A stretch of DNA of 64,000 nt from Desertimonas flava. GTDB taxonomy: Bacteria; Actinomycetota; Acidimicrobiia; Acidimicrobiales; Ilumatobacteraceae. Where the stretch lies: NCBI RefSeq assembly GCF_003426815.1, contig NZ_QKYK01000023.1:29186-93185 (forward strand), written 5' to 3'. Position 1 is the stretch's first letter. Each line of letters starts with the position of its first letter. Shown in pieces: positions 44,821 through 53,646 of the stretch. The position numbers were made by a program, and so were the translations under genes. Below the pieces are notes generated by a model. It saw only the letters and a list, made by a program, of their open reading frames with translations, ran no database searches and was not told the origin of the DNA.

Positions 44821-45996
44821 GTGACCACCGACCCGTCGTCGCGGCTGCACCGCCGCGTCGTCGACATCGACTCACTCGGCGAGTTCGACGCCGTGGCGGC
44901 CTTTTCCCGCTCGATGGACGGCTGGCGCGTCCGCCACGTCGACCTGACCGAGCGCACGTCCGTGCTGCTGCGGCTGGCTCCGGCCGGGGCGCTGTTCCTC
45001 GGTGCCCGACTCGCGGCGCCCGCCATCGTGCACCTCGAAGCCGGCGGTGCACTCGTGTACCCCGACGTCCCCGGGGCGCCCGTCGACGAGTTCCGCTCTG
45101 CGCTCTACGGGCCCGACGAGCTCTACGACGGACTGGCCGCCGCCGGGTACCCGGCGACGCCGGACGCGCGGGTCTACGCCTGGTCGCAGGAGCGAGGTGG
45201 GGCCGAGCAGCTCGTCGCCAAGGCCCTCCACGACGCATCCATCGGGGCGGCACTCGACTCGTGGCTGGCGGCCGATCGGCGCCCTGTGGTCGGCGTGATG
45301 GGCGGCCATGCCGTCCAGCGAGGTGACGCCGCGTACGCCGACGCCGCCGAGCTCGGCCGGCTGCTCGCCTCGGCCGGCTTCCTCGTCGCCACGGGCGGCG
45401 GGCCCGGGGCGATGGAGGCGGCCAACCTCGGCGCCCATCTCTCGACCGCCCCGCCCGACGCCGTCGGGGAGGCGGCCGCGATGCTCGCTGCGGTGCCGTC
45501 GTTCCGGCCGTCGGTCGGCGCCTGGGCCCAAGCCGCCCAGGCCGTCCGCACCCGATGGGCCGGCGGGGCGTCCAGCCTCGGGGTGCCGACGTGGCACTAC
45601 GGCCACGAGCCGCCCAACCTCTTTGCCAGCCACGTCGCCAAGTACTTCCAGAACTCGGTGCGCGAGGCGACGCTGCTCGAGCGGTGCACCGGAGGGGTGG
45701 TGTTCCTCCCCGGCGCCGCCGGCACCGTCCAGGAGGTGTTCCAGGACGCGTGCGAGAACTTCTACGCCGACGCCGGCCTCGCCGCGCCGATGGTGCTCGT
45801 CGGGCGGCAACACTGGACCGAGCGAGTACCGGCTTGGCCGCTGCTACGCGCGCTCGCCACCGGCCGGGACTTCGAACGGTCGATCGCCCTGGTCGACGAC
45901 GTGACCGCCGCGGCCGACGTCATCGCGGCTCACGCCGCGGGCGCCGCGAACGGTACCGTCGGCACATCGAAACTGGCACCACCTCCCCAGCAGTGA
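44821..45996 (+). CDS. LOG-family (lysine-decarboxylase-like) protein with N-terminal extension
   Basis: 391 residues, longer than the usual 180-200-residue cytokinin riboside phosphoribohydrolases. The LOG core occupies about 155-360: VVGVMGGHAVQRGD, then LVATGGGPGAMEAANLGAHL and the P-loop-like motif FLPGAAGTVQEVFQDACEN. The first 150 residues (VVDIDSLGEFDAVAAFSRSM...) are an extra domain with no clear match. A nucleotide N-glycosidase activity is possible. It begins 7 bp after the acyl-CoA dehydrogenase stop, and polyphosphate glucokinase overlaps its own stop by 4 bp. Confidence 0.8.
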   Translation: MTTDPSSRLHRRVVDIDSLGEFDAVAAFSRSMDGWRVRHVDLTERTSVLLRLAPAGALFLGARLAAPAIVHLEAGGALVYPDVPGAPVDEFRSALYGPDELYDGLAAAGYPATPDARVYAWSQERGGAEQLVAKALHDASIGAALDSWLAADRRPVVGVMGGHAVQRGDAAYADAAELGRLLASAGFLVATGGGPGAMEAANLGAHLSTAPPDAVGEAAAMLAAVPSFRPSVGAWAQAAQAVRTRWAGGASSLGVPTWHYGHEPPNLFASHVAKYFQNSVREATLLERCTGGVVFLPGAAGTVQEVFQDACENFYADAGLAAPMVLVGRQHWTERVPAWPLLRALATGRDFERSIALVDDVTAAADVIAAHAAGAANGTVGTSKLAPPPQQ

Positions 45997-46739
45997 TCTC
46001 CTTCGGGATCGACATCGGCGGCTCGGGCATGAAGGCCGGCCCGGTCGACCTCGCCACCGGCGAGCTGACGGCCGACCGCTACAAGATCGCCACGCCGAAG
46101 CCGGCGACACCGGCGTCGATGGCGGCCGTCGTCCGCCAGCTGGTCGAGCACTTCGAGTGGTCGGGCAGCGTCGGTGTGGCGTTTCCTGCCATCGTGCGCA
46201 ACGGCGTCGCGGCGAGCGCCGCCAACATCGACGAGTCCTGGATCGGGACCGACATCGACGCCGTCTTCACGGAGGCATCGGGTCGTGACGTGCACGTGAT
46301 CAACGACGCGGACGCGGCCGGGCTCGCCGAGATGCGCTGGGGTGCCGGCAAGGGCCGTGCCGGTGTCGTGCTCGTCGTCACGTTCGGCACCGGCATCGGC
46401 TCGGGGCTGTTCATCGACGGCATCCTCGTGCCCAACACCGAGCTCGGGCATCTCGAGCTCGACGGCCACGACGCCGAGCAGCGGGCCGCCGCCAGCGCCC
46501 GCGATCGTGACGACCTGTCGTGGAAGGCGTGGGCCGGCCGCGTGAATCGCTACCTCACTCACGTGTGCGCCCTGTTCTCGCCCGACCTCATCATCGTCGG
46601 CGGAGGAGTGAGCCGTCGTCCCGACAAGTGGCTGCCGTACCTCGACGTCCCGACCGAGGTGGTGCCGGCGACGCTCACCAACGAGGCCGGCATCGTCGGC
46701 GCAGCCCTGATCGCCGACAAGGCCGGCCGCCTCACCTAA
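45993..46739 (+). CDS. ppgK: Polyphosphate glucokinase
   Basis: A 248-residue ROK-fold kinase that phosphorylates glucose with polyphosphate or ATP. The start [19 protein letters not shown] has the phosphate-binding motif, followed by [20 protein letters not shown] with the catalytic aspartate, [14 protein letters not shown] and [20 protein letters not shown], a polyphosphate-glucokinase signature of actinobacteria. GTG 45993 overlaps the LOG stop codon. It would handle glucose released from maltodextrins by the GH13 enzyme upstream. Confidence 0.9.
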   Translation: MISFGIDIGGSGMKAGPVDLATGELTADRYKIATPKPATPASMAAVVRQLVEHFEWSGSVGVAFPAIVRNGVAASAANIDESWIGTDIDAVFTEASGRDVHVINDADAAGLAEMRWGAGKGRAGVVLVVTFGTGIGSGLFIDGILVPNTELGHLELDGHDAEQRAAASARDRDDLSWKAWAGRVNRYLTHVCALFSPDLIIVGGGVSRRPDKWLPYLDVPTEVVPATLTNEAGIVGAALIADKAGRLT

Positions 46740-46781
46740 ACCCAGCGCGACGCCGGCGGCGTCACCGGTGACACTGGGACG

Positions 46782-48575
46782 GTGCCCGACGCGACGCGTG
46801 CCCCCGGCCGCGCCCCCGTGACCCAGCAGGGTCGAGCCTTGCTCGACCTGCTGCGCCCCGACGCCCGGCGTTGGATCGCTCTCGGGCTGGTGATCGCCGT
46901 CGCCCAGGCCGGCGCGCTGGCCGGCCCGCTCGTCGTCCGCCTGGTGGTCGACGAGGCCCGCGACGGCGCCGACCGCGGCACGGTCGTCGCCCTCGGCGTG
47001 CTCTTCCTCGGCATCGCCGCGCTCACCCAACTCGTCAACGTGCTCGTCGTCCGCAACGCCACCAGGGCGGCGTGGCGCATCACCAACACGCTGCGGCTCG
47101 ACATCACCGGGCACGTGCTCGGACTCGATCACGAGTTCCACCGTCGCCACACGCCGGGCGAGCTGATCCAGCGGGTCGACGGCGACGTCACCCACGTCTC
47201 CGACTTCCTGTCGCAGGTGCTGCCGCGTCTCGTCGGCGCCGTGGTCATGCTCACCGGAATGCTCGGTGTGCTCCTCGTGATCGACTGGCGCCTCGGCGCC
47301 GGCATGGTCGTGTACCTGATCTTCGCCGCCGCCCTGGTCATCCGCATGCGGCACCGGGCGGTGCGTGAATCGTCCGACGAGATGGGCGCCTACGCCCGCC
47401 TCTACGGCGGCATCGAGGAACGGCTCACGGCGATCGAGGACCTTCGCTCCAACGGCGCCGAGACCCACGCCATGTGGCGGTTCGTCGAGGACAGCTCCGA
47501 CGCCCTGCGCAGCTCCGTGCGCCGCGAGGACGCGTTCTTGCGGATGTGGTGGGCCTTGCAGACAGCCGTGACGGTCGGGTCCGTGGGCACGCTCGCCCTG
47601 TCGGCCGGGTTGGTCAGCGGCGGGACGATCACGCTGGGGACGGCGTTCCTGCTGTTCCAGTACGTCCAGCTGATGACGCGCCCGCTCGAGGACCTCGTCC
47701 ACCAGCTCGAGACCGTGCAGAAGGCGAGTGGCGCGATGCGCCGCGTCGTCGAACTGATGGCGATCCGTCCGGGCATCGTCGACGCCGGCTCGACGCGACC
47801 CGGGGCGGGGCCGTTGTCGGTGGAGGCCACCGGTGTGCGCTTCAGCTACGAGGAAGCGCAACCGATCCTGCACGACATCGACGTGACGGTCGCCGCCGGT
47901 CGCTCGGTCGGCGTGGTCGGTCGCACCGGCAGCGGCAAGACGACGTTCTCGCGCCTGCTCCTCCGCCTCGTCGAACCGACGGCGGGAACGATGCGCCTCG
48001 GCGGGGTGCCGATCGCCGACATCCCGCTCGCCGAGCTGCGCCGCCGGGTGGCGCTCGTGCCGCAGGAGGTCGAGCTCTTCGAGGGCACGATCCGCGACAA
48101 CGTGACCCTCTTCGACGCCGCACCGTCCGACGCCGCCGTCGAGGCCGCACTGCGCGACGTCGGGCTCGACGTGCTCGTCGACGCCGGCATCGACCGGCCG
48201 CTCGGCGCGGGAGGCGCCGGCCTGTCCGCCGGCCAGGCGCAGCTGTTGGCGCTGGCCCGGGTGTGGTTGCGCCAGCCCGATCTGCTCGTGCTCGACGAGG
48301 CGACGGCGCGGGTCGATCCCGAGACCGAGGAACGCATCGCCGATGCCGTGGCGCGGCTGATGGTCGGCCGCACCACGTTCGTCATCGCCCACCGCCTCTC
48401 CACGCTCGACATGGTCGACGAGATCATCGTGTTCGACGCCGGTCGCATCGCCGAGCACGGGCCCCGGGCCGAGCTCGTGCGCCGCGACGGTGGACGGTAC
48501 CGCCGGCTCCTCGAGCTCGCCCTCGCCGTTGACACCGACGCCACCGTCACGAACGCGTTGGCGGAGCCGGCATGA
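46782..48575 (+). CDS. ABC exporter half-transporter (subunit 1)
   Basis: 597 residues: an N-terminal ABC_membrane domain with six helices (RWIALGLVIAVAQAGALAGP onwards) and a C-terminal ATPase. Walker A is GRTGSGKTT, the signature is LSAGQAQLLALARVW (G replaced by A in LSGGQ), and Walker B is LLVLDEATARVD with the catalytic glutamate present. GTG 46782 is the start. With the next gene it forms a heterodimeric exporter. Its last codons and TGA lie in a 92-bp tandem repeat. Confidence 0.9.
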   Translation: MPDATRAPGRAPVTQQGRALLDLLRPDARRWIALGLVIAVAQAGALAGPLVVRLVVDEARDGADRGTVVALGVLFLGIAALTQLVNVLVVRNATRAAWRITNTLRLDITGHVLGLDHEFHRRHTPGELIQRVDGDVTHVSDFLSQVLPRLVGAVVMLTGMLGVLLVIDWRLGAGMVVYLIFAAALVIRMRHRAVRESSDEMGAYARLYGGIEERLTAIEDLRSNGAETHAMWRFVEDSSDALRSSVRREDAFLRMWWALQTAVTVGSVGTLALSAGLVSGGTITLGTAFLLFQYVQLMTRPLEDLVHQLETVQKASGAMRRVVELMAIRPGIVDAGSTRPGAGPLSVEATGVRFSYEEAQPILHDIDVTVAAGRSVGVVGRTGSGKTTFSRLLLRLVEPTAGTMRLGGVPIADIPLAELRRRVALVPQEVELFEGTIRDNVTLFDAAPSDAAVEAALRDVGLDVLVDAGIDRPLGAGGAGLSAGQAQLLALARVWLRQPDLLVLDEATARVDPETEERIADAVARLMVGRTTFVIAHRLSTLDMVDEIIVFDAGRIAEHGPRAELVRRDGGRYRRLLELALAVDTDATVTNALAEPA

Positions 48576-48759
48576 TCCAGCACCGATGCGAGCGAGCGAG
48601 CGCTAGCGAGCGAGCGTCCACACGCGGCCTGCGTGGCCGGGGAACGCAGTGAACGGAGCCGGCATGATCCAGCACCGATGCGAGCGAGCGAGCGCTAGCG
48701 AGCGAGCGTCCACACGCGGCCTGCGTGGCCGGGGAACGCAGTGAACGGAGCCGGCATGA
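48562..48759 (+). repeat. Two 92-bp tandem units plus partial third between ABC genes
   Basis: Identical 92-bp units at 48562-48653 and 48654-48745, then 14 bp of a third (CGGAGCCGGCATGA, 48746-48759). The first 14 bp contain the end of the upstream ABC gene, its TGA and an overlapping ATG; the partial third contains the next gene's ATG at 48756. Between are (GAGC)n-like sequence, a CGCTAGCG palindrome and the 28-bp core also found at 42755. Each full unit has a 26-codon frame starting at ATG. Confidence 0.95.
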
Positions 48760-50468
48760 AGCAGTACTCGGCGATGCGGCTGGCTTGGCAGATCACCAAG
48801 CATGAGCCGTGGACGTTCTGGGTGGGCTGGATCACGTTCGTCGTGTTCTTCACGCTGCCCGCGGCCAACGGCTTCCTGCTCGGGCGTGGCTTCGACGCCC
48901 TCGGCAACGGCGACACCCGCGCCGTGTACTGGTACGCCATCGCCCTCATGGTCGCCGAAGCGGTGCGCATGGCGGTCATCCACTTCGCCGCGATCACCTG
49001 GACGAAGGCGTGGGTGCACATGCAGACGCTCATCCGCGGCAACCTCTTGCAGGCGCAGATGGCGAGTGGCGGCCCCGAAGCCGGCCAGCCGGTCGGCTCG
49101 GCCGGCGAGGCGATCACCCACTTCCGGGAGGATGCCGAGGACGTCGCCCAACTGATCGACGGCATCGTCGACGTGTCCGGCGGGGTGCTCTTCAGCGTGA
49201 TCGCCGGGTTCGTCCTCGGTCTCGCCGATGCCCGGGCCGCGGCCGTGCTCGTCCTGCCCCTGATCGGCGTGGTGCTGGTCACCCGGCTCCTCGACGGGCG
49301 GATCAAGGCGTACCGCGCCGCCGACCGGACGGCCGCTGCGGCGGTGACGGGGCTCGTCGGCGACGTGATGGCGGCGGCGACCACGGTGAAGGTGAACGGC
49401 GCGTCGGGCAACCTGCTCGACCGCCTCCGTGTCCTCGTCGACCGGCGGGGTTCCACCGCCGTACGGGACCGGGTGCTCGACGAGGGCGTGATGGCGTTCA
49501 GCCACGGCGCCGCCGACATCGGCTTCGGGCTCATCATCGTCGTCAGCGCCGGGGCCATCGCGACGGGCAGCTTCGACGTCGGCACCCTCGCCCTGTTCGC
49601 CGCCTACCTCGGATGGCTCAGCTTCATGCCGCGGATGGTCGGGCGGGTCCTGGCCCGCCGCAAGCAGGCGGCCATCGCCTTCGATCGGATGAGCGTCCTC
49701 GTCGCCGACAACGACGCCAGCAACACCGTCCGGCCCCGCTCGCTGCCCCTCGAGGCGCGGCAACGGCCGGTACGCCCCGACGCGGCCAGACCCGACCGGG
49801 TGCCGCTCGACTTGTTCGAGGTCGTCGACCTGGTCGCCCGCTATCCCCTCGGGCGACGGGGCAACGGCTCGGGTTCGGCCTTCCAGCGCGGCGTCGGCCC
49901 GGTGTCGTTCCGTGCCGAGCGGGGTACGTTCACCGTGATCACCGGGCCGGTCGGTTCCGGCAAGTCGACGCTGTTGCGGGCGATGCTCGGACTGGCCTGG
50001 CGCGCCGAGGTGACGGGCGAGGTTCGATGGAACGGCCGCCCGATCGTCGACCGTGCCGCTTTCCTCGTGCCGCCGAACGCCGCCTTCCTGCCCCAAGTGC
50101 CCCAACTGATCTCCGACTCGGTGATCGACAACGTGTCGCTCGGGCCGATGGAGCGGGCGCGGATCGAGGAGGCCTTGCGGGTCGCGGAGATCGCCGACGA
50201 CGTCGCGGCGATGCCCGACGCAGGTGACACGCTCATCGGTCCGCGCGGCCTGCGGCTGTCCGGTGGCCAGCGGCAGCGGCTGGCGACGGCACGGGCGCTC
50301 GCGCACGGGCCCGAGCTGATCGTGCTCGACGACCTGTCCAGCGCAGTCGACGTGGAGACCGAACTGCGGCTCTGGGACAACCTCGCCGCCGCCGGCCTCA
50401 CGGTGATCGCCGTGTCCCACCGCGCCGTGGCGTTCGAACGCGCCGACCAGGTCATCCGCCTCCGCTGA
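48756..50468 (+). CDS. ABC exporter half-transporter (subunit 2)
   Basis: 570 residues with the ABC_membrane fold (WTFWVGWITFVVFFTLPAAN first) and a C-terminal ATPase. Walker A is GPVGSGKST, the signature LRLSGGQRQRLATARAL is intact, but Walker B reads LIVLDDLSSAVDVETE, with D in place of the catalytic glutamate. This is the mirror image of subunit 1's LSAGQ change, as in heterodimeric exporters with one degenerate ATP site. The start ATG 48756 lies in the last repeat copy. Substrate unknown. Confidence 0.9.
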   Translation: MKQYSAMRLAWQITKHEPWTFWVGWITFVVFFTLPAANGFLLGRGFDALGNGDTRAVYWYAIALMVAEAVRMAVIHFAAITWTKAWVHMQTLIRGNLLQAQMASGGPEAGQPVGSAGEAITHFREDAEDVAQLIDGIVDVSGGVLFSVIAGFVLGLADARAAAVLVLPLIGVVLVTRLLDGRIKAYRAADRTAAAAVTGLVGDVMAAATTVKVNGASGNLLDRLRVLVDRRGSTAVRDRVLDEGVMAFSHGAADIGFGLIIVVSAGAIATGSFDVGTLALFAAYLGWLSFMPRMVGRVLARRKQAAIAFDRMSVLVADNDASNTVRPRSLPLEARQRPVRPDAARPDRVPLDLFEVVDLVARYPLGRRGNGSGSAFQRGVGPVSFRAERGTFTVITGPVGSGKSTLLRAMLGLAWRAEVTGEVRWNGRPIVDRAAFLVPPNAAFLPQVPQLISDSVIDNVSLGPMERARIEEALRVAEIADDVAAMPDAGDTLIGPRGLRLSGGQRQRLATARALAHGPELIVLDDLSSAVDVETELRLWDNLAAAGLTVIAVSHRAVAFERADQVIRLR

Positions 50469-50490
50469 CGACCTGACGGTTGCCCGTCGG

Positions 50491-50811
50491 TCAGGGCTCG
50501 AAACGGCGGTGGAGGTCGACGAGGTGATGACTCAGGGCCGGGTCGGCGTTGACGCCGAACGCCGACGCCAGCGTTCCCCTCGTGCCCGACGCCGGGTCGA
50601 GCAGTCCGAAGACGATCATCTCGTCGCCGGGATCGCTGTCGCCCTCGAAGCGGTAGAGCCGTTCGACCACGGCGTCGCCGACGGCGCATGTGGGGCAGTC
50701 GGGGTCGGCGCTGAGCACGCCGTCGACGAGCACGTAGTCGGCGGTGTAGCCATCGGCACGGAGCGCGGCGATGGCCTCGATGACCGTGTCTGGTGATGGA
50801 TCCTCATGCAT
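50491..50811 (-). CDS. Small conserved protein, function unknown
   Basis: 106 residues, acidic, no membrane segment. It opens MHEDPSPDTVIEAIAALRAD and has YTADYVLVDGVL and a CPTC pair, a layout seen in short proteins sometimes mis-annotated as phosphoribosylpyrophosphate synthetase. The CxxC could bind metal or thiols. GAGGGACCGAG precedes the ATG. It is convergent with the second ABC gene and divergent from a hydrolase. Confidence 0.6.
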   Translation of the reverse strand: MHEDPSPDTVIEAIAALRADGYTADYVLVDGVLSADPDCPTCAVGDAVVERLYRFEGDSDPGDEMIVFGLLDPASGTRGTLASAFGVNADPALSHHLVDLHRRFEP

Positions 50812-50864
50812 CTCGGTCCCTCGCTCCGGCGTCTGTGCTCCGAGTCGAGGGTACCGTGCGGTGG

Positions 50865-51680
50865 ATGGCCGACCTGTCGCAACGGATCACCATCGACGGC
50901 GCTGAACTGGCGTGGGACTCGTGGGGCGAGGGCGACGGCCCTCCGCTCCTCCTGATCCACGGGTTCTCCGGCTCGTCCCACGACTTCGCCCTCGTCGTGG
51001 ACGAACTGGCACGGACCCGCCGCGTGCTCGCCGTCGACCACGTGGGCCACGGCCTGTCCACCAAGCTCGGGGCGGCCGGCGGCTACTCGCTGAGCCGCCT
51101 CGCTGCCGATGTCGGCGCGTTCGTGGACGCCGTGGTGGGTGGACCGGTCGACGTGCTCGGGCACTCGATGGGTGGGTACCTCTCGATGCTGCTCGTGCTC
51201 GACCGACCCGAGCTGGTCCGCTCGCTCACCCTCATGGACACCAGCGGGTGGGGGTTCGCCGCCGGGGAGGTGCAGGAGCTGATGCAGGCGTTCCTCGCCG
51301 GCTTCGACCCGGCGAACCACGATCGTCCGGTGAATCCGCCCGGGCCCGAGCGGGCGCTCGTCGATGCGGCGACGCCCGCCGAGTGGCGCGACGTCAAGGC
51401 CCTGCGCGACGAGGCGTTCGACCTCTACGCCCTCAAGGCGCTGGGACTGGAGCTGCTCGGACCCGACCTGCCGTCGCTGCGGGAACCCTTGGGAGGGGTC
51501 ACGGTTCCCGTCACGGTGATCGTCGGCTCCGAGGACGGAGAGCTGGCCGTGCAGGCGCCCGACCTCGCCGCCTGTTTCCCGAACGGCGAACTGGTGACGA
51601 TCGCCGGCGCCTATCACTCGCCGCAGCTGACCCACCGCGACGAGTGGCTCACCGCCGTGGAGCGCCACCTCTCCCGCTGA
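50865..51680 (+). CDS. Alpha/beta-hydrolase fold protein
   Basis: 271 residues. The oxyanion/HG segment is LLIHGFSGSSHDFALVVDEL; the nucleophile serine lies in VLGHSMGGYLSMLLV; GSEDGEL holds the acid; and the histidine is in GAYHSPQLTH. ATG 50865 follows TACCGT by 7 nt. Esterase, lipase, dehalogenase or C-C hydrolase functions are all possible. Convergent with the MmyB-type regulator across a tandem repeat. Confidence 0.87.
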   Translation: MADLSQRITIDGAELAWDSWGEGDGPPLLLIHGFSGSSHDFALVVDELARTRRVLAVDHVGHGLSTKLGAAGGYSLSRLAADVGAFVDAVVGGPVDVLGHSMGGYLSMLLVLDRPELVRSLTLMDTSGWGFAAGEVQELMQAFLAGFDPANHDRPVNPPGPERALVDAATPAEWRDVKALRDEAFDLYALKALGLELLGPDLPSLREPLGGVTVPVTVIVGSEDGELAVQAPDLAACFPNGELVTIAGAYHSPQLTHRDEWLTAVERHLSR

Positions 51681-51686
51681 TCAGGC

Positions 51687-51752
51687 GATCAGGCGACACG
51701 ATCGAGCGAGCCCGATCAGGCGACACGATCGGGCGAGCCCGATCAGGCGACA
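51687..51752. repeat. 27-bp tandem repeat spanning the regulator's stop codon
   Basis: Units at 51687-51713 and 51714-51740 differ at one base; a partial third (51741-51752) is the 3' end of the minus-strand regulator, including its stop at 51743-51745. Each unit therefore carries an extra copy of the TGA and last codons. Copy two forms a perfect GATCGGGC-GA-GCCCGATC stem (51727-51744). Also lies between convergent genes, so termination is plausible. Confidence 0.92.
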
Positions 51753-52594
51753 TAGTGGCGGACGGCGAGGCGCTGGGCCGAGTCGTCGCCGGGCACCGGG
51801 AGCTGGACGGCGACGCGCAGCATCGGCCACTCCTCAGGGGCGAGGAGCTGGTACTCGAACGTGAGCATGCCGGCCTGCGGGTGGTTGAAACGGCGCAGGC
51901 GGGTCTCGAAGCGGGCGACGTCGTGTTCGGGCCACCACGCCGCGAACTCGGCGCTGTCGGCACTGAGCCGATCGACGAGCTCACGGAAGGCCGGGTCACC
52001 CCGCACCGGCGTGGTGGCGGCGCGGAACTCGGCCAACGCCTGCCGGGCATGGATATCCCAGTCGACGATGAGGTCCCGCAGCGCCGGGTCGGCGAACAGC
52101 ACCCACATGAGGTTGCGCTCAGGAGGCTGCAGGATGTTGATGCGCGGGTACAGCCGGGCCTGAGCAGCGTTCCACGCGGCGAACTCCCAGTGCGGTCCGA
52201 GCACGTAGGCCGGCGCTGGCTCGAAGGCGTCGATCAGGCGGCGCAGTGCCGAGGGCACGTCGTCAGGGTCGGCGACCGACGTGGTGACCGTGGTGACCCG
52301 GTCGGTGGGTGTCGGCTGAGCGAGGGCGATGAGGTGCTCGACGCCGGCGGCGTCGAGGCGCAGGGCCCGGCCGATCGCCCGCAGCACGTCCACCGACGCG
52401 TTGATCCGCCGGCCCTGTTCGAGCCACGTGTACCAGGTGACCGACACGCCGGCCAGCATCGCCACCTCCTCTCGCCGGAGCCCGGGCGTGCGTCGGGAGT
52501 GACCGGTGGGCAGGCCCACCTGCGTCGGCGTTACGGCCTCCCGGCGGGCACGCAGGAACTCGCCGAGGGCGGCCCGGTGGTCGTCGCTGGACAC
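51743..52594 (-). CDS. XRE-type regulator with MmyB-like ligand domain
   Basis: 283 residues. The N-terminal HTH includes GEFLRARREAVTP and LRREEVAMLAGVSVTWYTWL, the typical MmyB-group start; the C-terminal MmyB-like domain (VLGPHWEFAAWNAAQARLYP, then PEHDVARFETRLRRFNHPQA) is PAS-like and binds a fatty acid or similar ligand in characterised members. GTG 52594 is the start. Genes it controls are not visible in the window, though the adjacent exported protein is a candidate. Confidence 0.88.
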   Translation of the reverse strand: MSSDDHRAALGEFLRARREAVTPTQVGLPTGHSRRTPGLRREEVAMLAGVSVTWYTWLEQGRRINASVDVLRAIGRALRLDAAGVEHLIALAQPTPTDRVTTVTTSVADPDDVPSALRRLIDAFEPAPAYVLGPHWEFAAWNAAQARLYPRINILQPPERNLMWVLFADPALRDLIVDWDIHARQALAEFRAATTPVRGDPAFRELVDRLSADSAEFAAWWPEHDVARFETRLRRFNHPQAGMLTFEYQLLAPEEWPMLRVAVQLPVPGDDSAQRLAVRHYVA

Positions 52595-52600
52595 GCCTGG

Positions 52601-53575
52601 CTACTGCGCCATTTCGAGGAGCTCGCCGAACTCGGTGGTCATGTCGACGTACTCCTTCGGCGGGGCGATCACGATGTCGGGGGAGTTGAAGTCGAACGAC
52701 TCCATGATCATCGTGGTGACGAGCCCGCGCATCTCGTCGAGCAACTCGGCTTCGGAGTCGTCGAGACCGCCGATGCTGGCGGCGGCGGTCAGGGTGTCGA
52801 CGTCGAACTCGAACACGACCCGCGTGATGAAGCCGTTGTCACCCAGCCACACCTCGATCGGCAGCTCGGCGTCGGCCAACGAGCTGAGGTCGGCCGGCAT
52901 CAGTGAGGGGTCCAGGTTCTGGGCCTCCATCATCTCGACGAAGCCGACCGTCGCGGTGACACCGGAGGACGGGATGCCATGGATGGTCTCGGTGCCGAGG
53001 GGAGCGGTCTTCGAGGTCGTCCCGAGGGCCGCGTACATCGCCGTGGGGTTGCCCGCATTGGCACCCAGCAGCGAGCCGATGTCGGCGGCATCGGTGGAGA
53101 GCGCCGCCCCGTCCACGAACGCCCAACCATCGCCGAGCTCGACGAACGCGGACATCGGACCCGATGTTCTGCCCGACATCTCGGCGAGGGCGGCGAAGAA
53201 CGGCGCCCTGATGTAGAGGTCCTGCTCGATGGTGATCATCTCCATCGTCAGGTCGTCGTCGTCGAGGGGGAGCAGTCCGCCCATCAGCACCGACATGTCC
53301 ATCAGCGCGGTGCTCGAGGTGCCCGACACCGATCCGGTGGCTAGCGGGCGGCTCGTGCTGCCCATCGTCGGCATGCCGGCGACGCCGGACATTTCCAAGT
53401 ACATCTCGTAGCGACTGGGCGCCGTTGCCGACTGCTCGGCCGCGGCGACAAGGGCCTCCGGCGTGATGCCGGAGCCCTCGTCGGGAGTCGATGCGGCGAC
53501 GTTCGCCGTCCCGGCCAACAGGGTGACTGCGGCCCCGGCGACAGCGAGCAACGAACGGCGGCGACGTGAGTGCAT
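52601..53575 (-). CDS. Exported protein, LppX/LprG-like
   Basis: 324 residues: signal peptide MHSRRRRSLLAVAGAAVTLL, then a Ser/Thr-rich linker and repeating amphipathic beta-strands (MEMITIEQDLYIRAPFFAAL, IHGIPSSGVTATVGFVEMME, VWLGDNGFITRVVFEFDVDT) typical of LppX/LprAFG-type lipid carriers. The lipobox cysteine is missing, so secretion rather than lipid anchoring is predicted. Lipid transfer is inferred from the fold alone. A TAGGAT box (53582-53587) ends 6 nt before the ATG. Confidence 0.65.
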   Translation of the reverse strand: MHSRRRRSLLAVAGAAVTLLAGTANVAASTPDEGSGITPEALVAAAEQSATAPSRYEMYLEMSGVAGMPTMGSTSRPLATGSVSGTSSTALMDMSVLMGGLLPLDDDDLTMEMITIEQDLYIRAPFFAALAEMSGRTSGPMSAFVELGDGWAFVDGAALSTDAADIGSLLGANAGNPTAMYAALGTTSKTAPLGTETIHGIPSSGVTATVGFVEMMEAQNLDPSLMPADLSSLADAELPIEVWLGDNGFITRVVFEFDVDTLTAAASIGGLDDSEAELLDEMRGLVTTMIMESFDFNSPDIVIAPPKEYVDMTTEFGELLEMAQ

Positions 53576-53581
53576 CCCCCG

Positions 53582-53587
53582 ATCCTA
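53582..53587 (-). promoter_or_regulatory. -10-like box of the exported protein gene
   Basis: TAGGAT on the minus strand ends 6 nt before the ATG at 53575 with no Shine-Dalgarno, in line with the leaderless pattern. Confidence 0.45.
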
Positions 53588-53631
53588 CGAAGTCGGTCGT
53601 CGACGACGCCGTCGTCACCCGTCGCACCGGC

Positions 53632-53646
53632 TGAACGGTCCGTTCA
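53632..53646. terminator. TGAACGG-T-CCGTTCA palindrome over an ABC stop codon
   Basis: A perfect 7-bp inverted repeat with a 1-nt centre overlaps the stop codon of the ABC-2 permease gene (53644-53646). It may be a short terminator or a regulatory site. The loop is too small for a stable hairpin, so a protein-binding palindrome is equally possible. Confidence 0.35.

Noticed and set aside
48572..48652. The 26-codon frame in the 92-bp repeat as a gene
   Set aside because: Low-complexity sequence from a repeat, no ribosome site, and an identical second copy; kept only as a finding.
53632..53646. Palindrome over the ABC-2 permease stop as a third operator
   Set aside because: It lies downstream of the operon and differs from the 7-5-7 TetR sites; a short terminator or chance is as likely.
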